Shown in pieces: positions 8,898-16,346 of a DNA stretch of 49,760 bases. The notes under the pieces were generated by a model. That model did no database searches and was not told the origin of the DNA. It worked only from the letters and a program-made list of their open reading frames with translations. Origin of the DNA: Flavobacterium frigoritolerans. Its GTDB lineage: Bacteria > Bacteroidota > Bacteroidia > Flavobacteriales > Flavobacteriaceae. Positions within the stretch are counted from its first letter, which is position 1, and the number at the start of each line of letters is the position of its first letter. Location of the stretch: contig NZ_JAOZEV010000021.1 in NCBI RefSeq assembly GCF_025847275.1, positions 1 to 49,760 of the forward strand. The letters are read 5' to 3'. Position numbers and translations under genes: made by a program.

Positions 8898-9476
8898 ATG
8901 AAAAATATTCTCATTATCAATGGACATCCTAATTCGGCAAGTTTTAATTTTGCCTTAGCAGAAGCTTATAAAAAAGGAGCTTTACAATCAGATGCAAAAG
9001 TAGAAACAATTACAATAGCCAATCTAAAGTTTAATCCTAATTTGCAATTTGGTTATCAAAAAAGAACCGAGTTGGAACCTGATTTATTAGAGTCTTGGCA
9101 AAAAATAAAGCGAGCAGATCATTTGGTTTGGATTCACCCTGTTTGGTGGGGAGGATTACCAGCAATTACCAAAGGATTTATTGATCGACTTTTTTTACCA
9201 GGAATGGCTTTTCAATACCGTGAAAATTCTGTTTGGTGGGATAAATTATTAAAAGGTAAAACAGCTCATATTATTACCACTCTGGATCAGCCGGGTTGGT
9301 ACTACAGATTGTTTTTTGGAAGACCAAGTGTTAATCAATTGCGAAAATCAACTTTAGAATTTTGTGGTGTAAAGCCAGTTAAAGTGAGTTATATTGGAGT
9401 TATAAAAACATCAGATAATAACCAAAAAGAAAAATGGCTAACAAAAGTCTATAATCTTGGATTAAAAAATAAATAG
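8898..9476 (+). CDS. NAD(P)H-dependent oxidoreductase, flavodoxin-like fold
   Basis: 192 residues from ATG 8898; an upstream TTG at 8892 is possible but less likely. The N-terminal NILIINGHPNSASFNFALAE segment is the FMN-binding loop of the NQO1/MdaB-type family, and WIHPVWWGGLPAITKGFIDR is its second flavin-binding signature. LITT-like and RLFFGRPSVNQLRKSTLEFCG segments complete the fold. Members reduce quinones or other electron acceptors by two electrons using FMN or FAD. It probably shares a transcript with the saccharopine-dehydrogenase-like gene, and the pair may form a redox module under the neighbouring Crp/Fnr regulator. Confidence 0.88.
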   Translation: MKNILIINGHPNSASFNFALAEAYKKGALQSDAKVETITIANLKFNPNLQFGYQKRTELEPDLLESWQKIKRADHLVWIHPVWWGGLPAITKGFIDRLFLPGMAFQYRENSVWWDKLLKGKTAHIITTLDQPGWYYRLFFGRPSVNQLRKSTLEFCGVKPVKVSYIGVIKTSDNNQKEKWLTKVYNLGLKNK

Positions 9477-9490
9477 TTTTTTAGTTACTC

Positions 9491-9504
9491 CTGATAGCTA
9501 TCGG
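9491..9504. repeat. GATAGCTATCG palindrome, copy 1
   Basis: TGATAGCTATCGGA is one of four copies of a short palindrome (core GATAGCTATC) found only between genes in this window. It is followed by repeat relics related to the ctttgcggttaaatttta fragments near 19100 and 27830. Confidence 0.6.
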
Positions 9505-9638
9505 AACAGTGATCTTTGCAGTTAAATTTTAGCCACTAATTGCACAAATTCTCACAAATCCATTTATTAGCTCAAAATTTTTAAAACTTTGTGGATCTAA
9601 CGAAAACCTTTTACCTCAGAACCTTAGAGTCTCTTTTC

Positions 9639-10307
9639 TTAAGTATGAAGATCTAATCCAAATGTTGTTCTTAAAAGTTCAATATTTGGGTTTATTTCTA
9701 ATAAACGATTGTAACGATCCTGATCGTTATAGCTTCTTTTACTTTCATAAGCTTCATTTACAATTATGTCAATGGTGATATCATGATTGTGTAAATGACC
9801 TTTTAAATGACCTAATAAACCATGAAGTTCTTTCTCAAAATCTAATTTAGAACCTTCATTAGGCAATTCGATAGAAATAGAAGTTCCGTTTAAAACAGGG
9901 TCATTAATAAGTAGTAAAGACTCCATTATCTTAAAGCCTTTTTCTCCTAAACGTTGTGCATATTTATTCCACTGCAATAACATTTCTGTTTCAGTAAATT
10001 CCTCAGTAGGTAAATGAGTAGTAGGTTTTACATATGATTTACTGCTTGCCTCTAATTCTTTTTTCTTACGAATACTAGATAAAGAAAATGCTGAAATACC
10101 CGGCTTTGCAGAACTCTGAATAATAGGAGGATTAGCCGCAGGAGCTTTTTCAGTAACTACAGTTTCAGCTTTTACAGGTTCAGGAGCAGTATTTGGAGTT
10201 GCTACAGGAGCAATAGTATCTTCTTTCTTATTAGCAGGAGTTTTAACTTCTGTGATAGAGAAAGTAGGATTTCTATAATAAGTTGGTGGAATTATGTATT
10301 GCTCAAC
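9639..10307 (-). CDS. dnaX: DnaX tau-specific C-terminal extension (reached by -1 frameshift)
   Basis: This is the -1 frame continuation of dnaX. If ribosomes slip back one base on the A10 run, reading resumes GTT GAG CAA at 10307 and stays open for 222 codons to the TAA at 9641-9639, giving a tau of about 579 residues. The segment begins VEQYIIPPTYYRNP, passes through a Pro/Ala/Thr-rich linker and ends in a folded domain (LLQWNKYAQRLGEKGFKIM, ..., NPNIELLRTTFGLDL) of the kind found at the end of Bacteroidota tau. In E. coli the tau tail contacts DnaB and the polymerase alpha subunit. The frame has no independent start of its own, so it is not a separate gene. Confidence 0.85.
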   Translation of the reverse strand, partial: VEQYIIPPTYYRNPTFSITEVKTPANKKEDTIAPVATPNTAPEPVKAETVVTEKAPAANPPIIQSSAKPGISAFSLSSIRKKKELEASSKSYVKPTTHLPTEEFTETEMLLQWNKYAQRLGEKGFKIMESLLLINDPVLNGTSISIELPNEGSKLDFEKELHGLLGHLKGHLHNHDITIDIIVNEAYESKRSYNDQDRYNRLLEINPNIELLRTTFGLDLHT

Positions 10308-11377
10308 TTTTTTTTTTCTCCATCAAAATTGATAGAGGCCAATTGCATCAAACTAAGTTCAACCAAAAGTCGCTGATTCTGACTTAGTTTATATTTTAAA
10401 TCACAATCATTGGCAATCTCAATTCCTTTTAATAGAAATTCCTGACTAGCTTTTTGAGATTGTACCCCATACATTTGTTGTGCCTGTTCACCAACTTCAA
10501 GAAGTGATAAAGTGGCAGGAGTTTTACTTACCAATAAATCTCTAAAATGTGATGCTAAACCAGCAATAAAATGATGACCGTCAAAGCCTTTAGCAAGGAT
10601 ATCATTGTATGCCATTAATAACTCAGGGATTTTATTTTCAAGGATAAAATCAGTGATAGAAATATAGGTTTCGTAATCTAAAACGTTTAAATTTTCGGTA
10701 ACAGCCTGACGCGTTAAATTGGTACCACAATAAGAAACAACTCGGTCAAAAATAGACAAAGCATCACGCATTGCTCCATCAGCTTTTTGTGCAATGATAT
10801 GCAGAGCATCGTCTTCATAAACGACACCTTGACTTGTTGCAACTTCAGCTAGATGTTCTTTGGCATCTTTAACAGTAATTCTTTTGAAATCAAAAATTTG
10901 ACAACGAGATAAAATCGTCGGGATAATTTTATGTTTCTCAGTTGTTGCTAATATAAAGATGGCATGTTTAGGCGGTTCTTCTAATGTTTTCAAGAATGCA
11001 TTAAAAGCTGCCGATGACAACATATGCACCTCGTCAATAATATATACTTTATATTGTCCTGTTTGTGGTGGGATTCGAACCTGATCAATCAAGTTACGAA
11101 TATCATCTACAGAGTTGTTTGAAGCAGCATCTAACTCAAAAACGTTAAAAGCAAAATCTTCATTAGGATCATCATATCCGGGCTGATTTATTTTTCGAGC
11201 AAGAATACGCGCACAAGTTGTTTTACCAACTCCACGAGGTCCTGTAAATAATAGTGCCGAGGCAAGATGGTTACTTTCTATGGCATTCAGTAAAGTGTTG
11301 GTAATCGCTTTTTGTCCCACAACATCTTTAAATGTCTGAGGGCGATATTTACGAGCCGATACTACAAATTGTTCCAT
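10292..11377 (-). CDS. dnaX: DNA polymerase III gamma subunit (zero-frame dnaX product)
   Basis: 361 residues from ATG 11377, the clamp-loader ATPase. It shows ARKYRPQTFKDVVGQ, Walker A GPRGVGKTTCAR, a DEXX-type Walker B IIDEVHML, the ATTEKHKIIPTILSRCQIF sensor-1/SRC region, and domain III. I prefer ATG 11377 over the TTG at 11398 because a promoter box TATCTTTG (11403-11396) would overlap that TTG. The frame stops just after an A10 run, exactly at the end of domain III, which is where E. coli gamma ends. The remaining tau domains continue in the -1 frame. Whether this is programmed frameshifting, transcript slippage or a homopolymer error cannot be settled from the sequence. Confidence 0.93.
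   Translation of the reverse strand: MEQFVVSARKYRPQTFKDVVGQKAITNTLLNAIESNHLASALLFTGPRGVGKTTCARILARKINQPGYDDPNEDFAFNVFELDAASNNSVDDIRNLIDQVRIPPQTGQYKVYIIDEVHMLSSAAFNAFLKTLEEPPKHAIFILATTEKHKIIPTILSRCQIFDFKRITVKDAKEHLAEVATSQGVVYEDDALHIIAQKADGAMRDALSIFDRVVSYCGTNLTRQAVTENLNVLDYETYISITDFILENKIPELLMAYNDILAKGFDGHHFIAGLASHFRDLLVSKTPATLSLLEVGEQAQQMYGVQSQKASQEFLLKGIEIANDCDLKYKLSQNQRLLVELSLMQLASINFDGEKKKLSNT
10307..10318 (-). promoter_or_regulatory. dnaX slippery sequence (A10-G) for -1 frameshifting
   Basis: On the minus strand the bases read G, ten A, G. In the zero frame this is GAA AAA AAA AAG, which contains the heptamer A AAA AAG used by E. coli dnaX. The zero frame ends four codons later (Leu-Ser-Asn-Thr-stop), while the -1 frame is open for 222 codons. 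A weak 6-bp pairing (10304-10309 with 10280-10285) lies just downstream; I see no strong stimulatory hairpin. Transcript slippage on A10 is an equally possible mechanism. Confidence 0.7.
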
Positions 11378-11395
11378 AGAATGTTTATTGGATAG

Positions 11396-11403
11396 CAAAG
11401 ATA
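11396..11403 (-). promoter_or_regulatory. Candidate -7 box of dnaX
   Basis: The minus strand reads TATCTTTG, a match to TAnnTTTG, ending 18 bases before ATG 11377. It overlaps the upstream TTG codon at 11398 and so argues for the ATG as the start. Confidence 0.55.
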
Positions 11404-11685
11404 GATTATAATTTAAAGATTTAAAAATTTAAATATTGAAAGATTTTGCATGCTTAAATAGTTGTTGATTTTTAAATAATTACTATTAAATAGTGGCGCT
11501 TAACTTTTTGGTAATGATTGTGTTCTTGTCTTTAGTTATTCATTTTTAGAATGTTAATTTGTAAAGAAAAAATAATTATTTTAGCTAGAAATAAAATCAT
11601 TCATTATTGTGTAATTAGTATAATATGAATTGATTAGATTATTTAGAAGAATCTTTTTAACAGTGGTTTTATAAAAATAGATAAG

Positions 11686-12252
11686 ATGAAAAATAATAAA
11701 AGACAGTTATCAGCAGAACAAAGTTCAGCCTTACTTGATATCTTAAAAACTCGTTTTGAGAAAAATAGCAACCGTCATCAAGCTATTGAATGGTCTAAAG
11801 TACAAACAAAACTTGAAGCGAATAACGAAAAATTGTGGTCGCTAAATGAAATGGAAATAACCGAAGGCGAGCCAGATGTTGTTGGTTATGATAAAATTAC
11901 CGATGAATATATTTTTTATGATTGTTCGGACGAAAGTCCTAAAGGACGCAGAAGTATTTGCTATGATCATGAAGCACTGGAAAAAAGGAAAGAAAATAAA
12001 CCAAAAGATAGCGCTGTAAATATAGCGGCTAATATGGGTATTGAGATTTTGAATGAAAAACAATATCGAGAATTACAGCAACTTGGCAAATTTGATTCAA
12101 AAACATCTAGTTGGATAGTAACACCAGAAGATATCAGAAAACTAGGAGGCGCTCTTTTTTCTGATTTTCGTTATAATACTGTTTTTGTATATCATAACGG
12201 TGCAGATTCTTATTATGCTGCCAGAGGATTCCGTGGAGTATTAAGAGTTTAG
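11686..12252 (+). CDS. DUF4256 family protein
   Basis: 188 residues, soluble, with no signal peptide. The order of segments LLDILKTRFEKNSNRH, IEWSKVQTKLEAN, MEITEGEPDVVGYD, YIFYDCSDESPKGRRSICYD, GIEILNEKQYRELQQLGKFD and GGALFSDFRYNTVFVYHNGA is that of the DUF4256 family, which has no known function. The conserved Asp, Glu, Cys and Tyr residues in the middle could form a binding site, but that is a guess. It stands alone between long AT-rich gaps and marks the left edge of the accessory patch. Confidence 0.85.
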   Translation: MKNNKRQLSAEQSSALLDILKTRFEKNSNRHQAIEWSKVQTKLEANNEKLWSLNEMEITEGEPDVVGYDKITDEYIFYDCSDESPKGRRSICYDHEALEKRKENKPKDSAVNIAANMGIEILNEKQYRELQQLGKFDSKTSSWIVTPEDIRKLGGALFSDFRYNTVFVYHNGADSYYAARGFRGVLRV

Positions 12253-12386
12253 ATTCAAAAGTATTTGTGAAGACTTATGTTTGAGTTTATTCCTTAAAAT
12301 GATAAACTTGAGATTAATTTTGCATGCAGATTTTTATGCATTAATGTTTTCTCGCAAACAAAACTATTGTTAAAAGTTGTCTGTCG

Positions 12387-12408
12387 TACGAAGTTTCCGG
12401 ACTTCGTA
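12387..12408. repeat. Perfect 8-bp hairpin TACGAAGT-TTCCGG-ACTTCGTA
   Basis: TACGAAGT at 12387-12394 pairs exactly with ACTTCGTA at 12401-12408 around a six-base TTCCGG loop. There is no T-run behind it, so it is more likely part of a dispersed element than a terminator. Confidence 0.5.
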
Positions 12409-12459
12409 AATGTTCCAATTTATGTATCAATAAAATCAATAAATTTTGTAGAGCCAGAG

Positions 12460-12490
12460 AAAAGAGATTTATAAGTCTCTTTTTTTTTTT
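12460..12490 (+). terminator. Rho-independent terminator-like hairpin
   Basis: AAAAGAGA at 12460-12467 pairs with TCTCTTTT at 12476-12483, and ten T run from 12481 to 12490. It lies about 200 bases after the DUF4256 stop, so it may serve that gene or a lost one. Confidence 0.6.
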
Positions 12491-12842
12491 GAATTTTATT
12501 TTTCATAAAGGGTATTTACAAAAGAATCCACAGCCGTTACCATTTGAATAGTTATGCATATACAAGCGCAGTTATTTTGAATTAATCAATTAAGTAGCTT
12601 GATTAGAAAAATGATATTGAATTTGGTATTATCAAAACAATTAAGAATAATTAAAATGAATTTGTATCTTATTCTAACCGGTATGGAAAGAATTAGCATA
12701 TTATTTTTGAATATATCCAAGTGATCAGGTTGAATATTTATTTTAGAACATGTATAATTGAGATTTGATATTGTAAGTAAGATAATTTATATGTATTATT
12801 GTGTAAAAAGAAGTAATAACTTACAATAATATACTATTTACT

Positions 12843-13580
12843 ATGTTTAGAGATTTTGATAACTTTAATAGTTTTGAAAACTTTACGAAAGAGGATGATC
12901 TTGGGTAATATTTTTCATATGCGGCCTATAACAACGATTTATTACAATTAGCTGATTTTTATGGACGAACTCCATTTGATTGGTACAGGAACAAAAAAAC
13001 GGGTCAAATAATTTGGCTTGACGGACGTGCTGAAATTGACCATTATTCTAATTTAGGGCATACCTGGGGGAAGACCTTTGTTAATGGTAATCGAATATTA
13101 TTAGATGGAGACACCAAATTAATAACTTATAACGGAAAAGTTATTCATGATTTCAATAAAAAGTCATTTCGTTTTGGAGAAATTTCAAAAACATTCCGTT
13201 TTGGAGGAATTGCATTTTCTGACGGAGGAAACAATCAAGACCCAAGCTCCTTGCGCCGAGGCACAAGAGACGCTACATGGATTGATTTTAGAGGTGCTTT
13301 AGAAGCCCTTACAATTATAATGGGATTTGAAAGAAGAGGTAGCATTTCAAAAGGAAAAGGAACTAATGGAGGAAAACCAACTAAGGAAAACAAAACTGAT
13401 GATTATATTACCGCAACCGATCATGGAGCAAATGCTACTAAAGAAATAAAAGGAACGGCTAGAACAATAGATAATAAGCCTTATACTGCGGAAAAGAGAG
13501 ACTCAGTAAGGGAAACATATTATGCTAAAGATGGAACAGAAATTAGAACAGAAATTAGGGCTAAAAGGAAGAATGAATAA
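12843..13580 (+). pseudogene. Effector-like gene interrupted by an in-frame TAA (polymorphic toxin remnant)
   Basis: An ATG at 12843 opens a frame that meets TAA at 12906-12908 after 21 codons (MFRDFDNFNSFENFTKEDDL), yet the same frame continues open for another 223 codons to 13580. The second part reads YFSYAAYNNDLLQLADFYGR, then DWYRNKKTGQIIWLDGRAEI and GHTWGKTFVNGNRILLDGDT, and ends in a Lys/Thr-rich tail. The DWY-NKKTG-I-W-DG pattern is like linkers seen before C-terminal toxin domains of Bacteroidota secreted effectors, but I recognise no catalytic motif. The next gene overlaps its end by eight bases. It may be a nonsense-inactivated effector, a detached C-terminal tip, or a readthrough gene; the first is the simplest. 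Confidence 0.5.
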
Positions 13581-14352
13581 AAAAATTAAAGTAATTCTGT
13601 TAGTTGTGCTTATTTTAATCATAGGTATGGTAGTTGTATACTTTTCTTTAAAAAGAGAAAAAACATATATTTTAAAAGACTATTATCCTGATATAAAACA
13701 GACAGCAGAATATGAATGTATTATTAAAGAAGGAGATACTATTTTACATGGTCAATTTGTCCGTTATAATGTTGAAGGTATAATTGTAGCTCAAGGTATA
13801 AATGTGAATGGAGAGCCAAACGGGAAGAGCATGTATTACTTTGATGATGGTATTATAGAATCAATTCATTATAGAAAAAACAGTAAGGTTACAGAAGAAA
13901 GTACTTACAATTACCCAAGTGGTAAGGTTAGGGAATACCTTATGTATGATGATTTTGGAATACTAGATTTCTTAATTAATTATGATGAACTGGGTAATAT
14001 AAAAAATTACGAGGGCTTGCCATTGATAGAAATTTACCAATATAAAATAACAAATAAGCGATTTCAAACAAAAATCAATCAATATTTAAAAGTAGGTGAT
14101 ACATTAAAATATAAATATTTAATAGCAAATATTCCTAATGCTAAACGTAGTTTTAAAATTGAAAATATAGGTGTAGATGATTCAAAAGTTAAAAGAACAT
14201 TCAAAAAAGTATCTCAAGTAGGAATTGATGTAAAAGAAGTGTTAACCAAAAAAGGTGCTAATACGATAAGAGCTATAGTTAAATATGAATTTAAGGATAA
14301 AGAAAAAACAGTTATTAATGATACAATTTCCTTCGATGTCAATGTTCATTAA
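13573..14352 (+). CDS. Membrane-anchored MORN/YwqK-like protein, putative immunity partner
   Basis: 259 residues from ATG 13573, the start that places the transmembrane helix (VILLVVLILIIGMVVVYFSL) right at the N-terminus. The extracytoplasmic part contains repeats of the YwqK/MORN type (HGQFVRYNVEGIIVAQGINV, NGEPNGKSMYYFDDG, YNYPSGKVREYLMYDDFG) and ends in a beta-rich Ig-like region (TLKYKYLIANIP, FDVNV). YwqK-family proteins are often annotated as antitoxins because they sit beside secreted toxins; that role is inferred. The start overlaps the interrupted effector frame by eight bases, the usual layout of effector-immunity pairs. Confidence 0.7.
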   Translation: MNKKIKVILLVVLILIIGMVVVYFSLKREKTYILKDYYPDIKQTAEYECIIKEGDTILHGQFVRYNVEGIIVAQGINVNGEPNGKSMYYFDDGIIESIHYRKNSKVTEESTYNYPSGKVREYLMYDDFGILDFLINYDELGNIKNYEGLPLIEIYQYKITNKRFQTKINQYLKVGDTLKYKYLIANIPNAKRSFKIENIGVDDSKVKRTFKKVSQVGIDVKEVLTKKGANTIRAIVKYEFKDKEKTVINDTISFDVNVH

Positions 14353-14449
14353 AGCCAACTAATATCTAAACTATTTTTATAATTTATCTTGTTTTTCTCT
14401 AACATATATCAAAGCAAATTTTTCATTTCTAATAGAATAAGAATATAAT

Positions 14450-14457
14450 TATCTTTG
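14450..14457 (+). promoter_or_regulatory. Candidate -7 box of the MNT-HEPN gene
   Basis: TATCTTTG matches TAnnTTTG and ends 21 bases before ATG 14479. Because it covers an alternative TTG start at 14455, it supports the ATG as the true start. Confidence 0.5.
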
Positions 14458-14478
14458 TTTCATAATAACCACTTTCTA

Positions 14479-15357
14479 ATGAAGAAATCCATCGCTTATC
14501 TGCCGCAAAAGAAACAAAGAGATCTCCTTCGTTTTGTAGAACAAATAACTGCAAGACTTCCAAAAACTCAAATGATCATTCTATACGGAAGCTATGCAAG
14601 AAACGAATTTGTAGATTGTGACGAAAAAGTAGAATTTGGTGTTCCTACTTCTTATAGGAGCGATTATGACATACTTGTAGTAACAGATGGAGTAACCGAT
14701 CAAAGAGCAACTCGAATGCTTGATGCCATTGATGATATGTATTATCAGGATCCCGAGTTACAAACTCCAGTTGAGTTTATTCATGAAAATATTAAACGAT
14801 TAAATGAATATATCGAAGCAGGCAGATATTTTTATACACAGATTAAAGAAGAAGGAATTCTACTTTATGACAGTGAGAAATTTACTCTTGCAGAACAACG
14901 TCCGCTTCGTTTTGACGAAATAAAACTACAGGCAGAAGAATATTTTAAAGAAAGATTTGAAAGCGCAAATGAGTTTTTATTAGTTGCCCAATTTTGTTAC
15001 GAAGAAAAATTATATAAAAAAGGTTCCTTTAATCTTCATCAAGCCTGTGAAAACAGTTTTCAGACAATTCGATTGGTACATACGTTGACCAATCCAAAAC
15101 AACATAATTTGTCCAAATTGTTTTCTTTCACAAGAAAATATTCATCAGATTTACTGTCTGTTTTTCCTAATGATACCATCGAAGAAAAACGATTATTCGA
15201 ACTCTTAAAAAGCGCCTATATCGAAGCACGTTATAATCCAAAGTTTATAGTAACAAAAGAAGATATCGATGCATTGTTGCCCAAAGTAAAACGATTACTT
15301 GAAATAACAAAGCAAATAAGCGAGGCTAAAATCGCCGAATATGCAAAACTGATTTAA
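14479..15357 (+). CDS. Fused nucleotidyltransferase (MNT) and HEPN domain protein
   Basis: 292 residues from ATG 14479. The N-terminal half is a minimal nucleotidyltransferase: the GSYARNEF motif is followed by SDYDILVV with the two metal-binding aspartates, and a later FIHENIKRL strand. The C-terminal half is an all-helical HEPN domain (FLLVAQFCYEEKLYKKGSFN, LHQACENSFQTIRLVHTLT) with an RLVHTLTNPKQH segment. In two-gene HEPN/MNT systems the HEPN protein is an RNase toxin and the MNT partner neutralises it by adenylylation. Here both are on one chain, and the strict R-X4-6-H toxin motif is only loosely matched, so toxin activity is uncertain. Confidence 0.85.
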   Translation: MKKSIAYLPQKKQRDLLRFVEQITARLPKTQMIILYGSYARNEFVDCDEKVEFGVPTSYRSDYDILVVTDGVTDQRATRMLDAIDDMYYQDPELQTPVEFIHENIKRLNEYIEAGRYFYTQIKEEGILLYDSEKFTLAEQRPLRFDEIKLQAEEYFKERFESANEFLLVAQFCYEEKLYKKGSFNLHQACENSFQTIRLVHTLTNPKQHNLSKLFSFTRKYSSDLLSVFPNDTIEEKRLFELLKSAYIEARYNPKFIVTKEDIDALLPKVKRLLEITKQISEAKIAEYAKLI

Positions 15358-15378
15358 TCTCATGAGCAAAAAAAAACA

Positions 15379-15402
15379 GAAATGACTTTTTATAGTCATT
15401 TC
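15379..15402 (-). terminator. Terminator for the converging genes
   Basis: GAAATGACT at 15379-15387 pairs perfectly with AGTCATTTC at 15394-15402 around six bases. On the minus strand it is followed by a long T-run (the A-run at 15368-15376), so it mainly terminates the lipoprotein gene. Confidence 0.75.
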
Positions 15403-15457
15403 CGTTTCATATTCAACCCCAAAAAAATAGGTTAATACCAAAAAAAAATAATTAGTT

Positions 15458-15874
15458 TTATCTGGTATATACAGTAATGATTCCTGCTGCATCTTTTAGT
15501 TTTAATTCGGTAAATGTTAGATTTACAATATCTTGTGTTTTAGATTCGCCAGCAATAACTGTTGTTAAGTTATTATGTGATCGGGAATAGATTCCTGCAT
15601 CGGTAGTTAATGCACAAGCACTAATAGTTGAATCATAATCTCCCTCGGTTGCTGTATTATCAAGCTTAAGTTCTAGGTAATCTTTGTTACAGCCAGTTTG
15701 ATTTTGTGGAGCATCTACTAAAGTTTCTTTTCCATCTATAACGGTTCCTACTTTACTAACATCCCATTTTCCAGCTAAAGGTACCAGAGTTTCACCTTCG
15801 TTATCATCACTACACGATGCTGAAAATAATCCGATACTTAATAATATTGCGAGTAATATGCTTCTGTTTTTCAT
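15458..15874 (-). CDS. Small lipocalin-like lipoprotein
   Basis: 138 residues. A type II signal peptide ends LFSASC, so Cys21 is the likely lipidated residue, and the following SDDNEGE acidic stretch is the lipoprotein export signal that sends lipoproteins to the cell surface in Bacteroidota. The body starts LAGKWDVSKVG, the typical first strand of the lipocalin-like lipoproteins of this phylum, and contains two further cysteines (TGC and SAC) that may pair. Function is unknown. It lies in the accessory patch and converges with the MNT-HEPN gene. Confidence 0.8.
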   Translation of the reverse strand: MKNRSILLAILLSIGLFSASCSDDNEGETLVPLAGKWDVSKVGTVIDGKETLVDAPQNQTGCNKDYLELKLDNTATEGDYDSTISACALTTDAGIYSRSHNNLTTVIAGESKTQDIVNLTFTELKLKDAAGIITVYTR

Positions 15875-15984
15875 TTTTAAAATCTTTAAATTGTTAGATA
15901 CTAATGTAGTCGCAACATATTGATAATGTGTTCTATAATTATTTATTTCATTTACATAATTCGTGGTTTTTTGATTTAAGATAG

Positions 15985-16260
15985 TTGTTTAGAAATAAGA
16001 CAGCTCAAAAAGATTATGTATCTGAATACTTTGCAGATAATATGGTTATTCTCGCGAAGATCTATAATGTAAAAGGAGATAAGTGCTCCAAAAATCCAAA
16101 AAAAGAAGTCAAACTATTAGAATTCTTCATAGTAGAATGGATTTAAAAAAGTAAATTTTTAAGATAAAATTATAGAAGGTAGAGATGATGATTTTTTTAT
16201 TTTAAAAACTGAAGATAGTTGGAGTGGTTGTATTCTAGGTTTTTTTGTAGCATACTTTAT
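15985..16260 (+). pseudogene. Decayed coding remnant, frameshifted
   Basis: One frame from about 15985 reads DYVSEYFADNMVILAKIYNV, then KGDKCSKNPKKEVKLLEFFI and stops at 16144-16146. Another frame shortly after reads DKIIEGRDDDFFILKTEDSW. Both have protein-like composition (mixed charged and hydrophobic residues), unlike the surrounding AT-rich sequence. They may be parts of one small gene broken by a frameshift. No start codon with a promoter was found, and I do not recognise the family. Confidence 0.3.
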
Positions 16261-16284
16261 TTTTGACATACAAAAAGCAGCATT

Positions 16285-16314
16285 CTTTTTCTGGCTTTAT
16301 TTAGCCAGAAAAAG
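16285..16314. terminator. Strong 12-bp hairpin
   Basis: CTTTTTCTGGCT at 16285-16296 pairs perfectly with AGCCAGAAAAAG at 16303-16314 around TTATTT. It is just beyond the stop of the minus-strand gene at 16368 and after the decayed remnant, so it may terminate either strand, although no long T-run follows. Confidence 0.5.
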
Positions 16315-16334
16315 ATACAGCGAAGAGCAGGTTT

Positions 16335-16346
16335 CGATAGCTATCG
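16335..16346. repeat. CGATAGCTATCG palindrome, copy 2
   Basis: A perfect 12-bp palindrome, followed by GGGGGATAGCTCC, which contains a second partial copy (GATAGCT). It sits between genes, as do the other copies at 9491, 17268 and 27811. Confidence 0.65.

Larger units (their letters stand above)
12253..12842. other. AT-rich intergenic gap with two hairpins
   Basis: No gene could be recognised in these 590 bases. They hold a relic of the CTCGCAAA repeat near 12348, a perfect 8-bp hairpin at 12387-12408, and a terminator-like hairpin followed by ten T at 12460-12490. The remainder up to 12842 has short frames without motifs and reads like decayed sequence upstream of the interrupted effector gene. 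Confidence 0.55.

Noticed and set aside
9639..9983. A separate small gene for the 114-residue minus-strand frame
   Set aside because: The frame is open well upstream of its ATG, back to the dnaX A-run, and encodes the tau tail, so it is part of dnaX.
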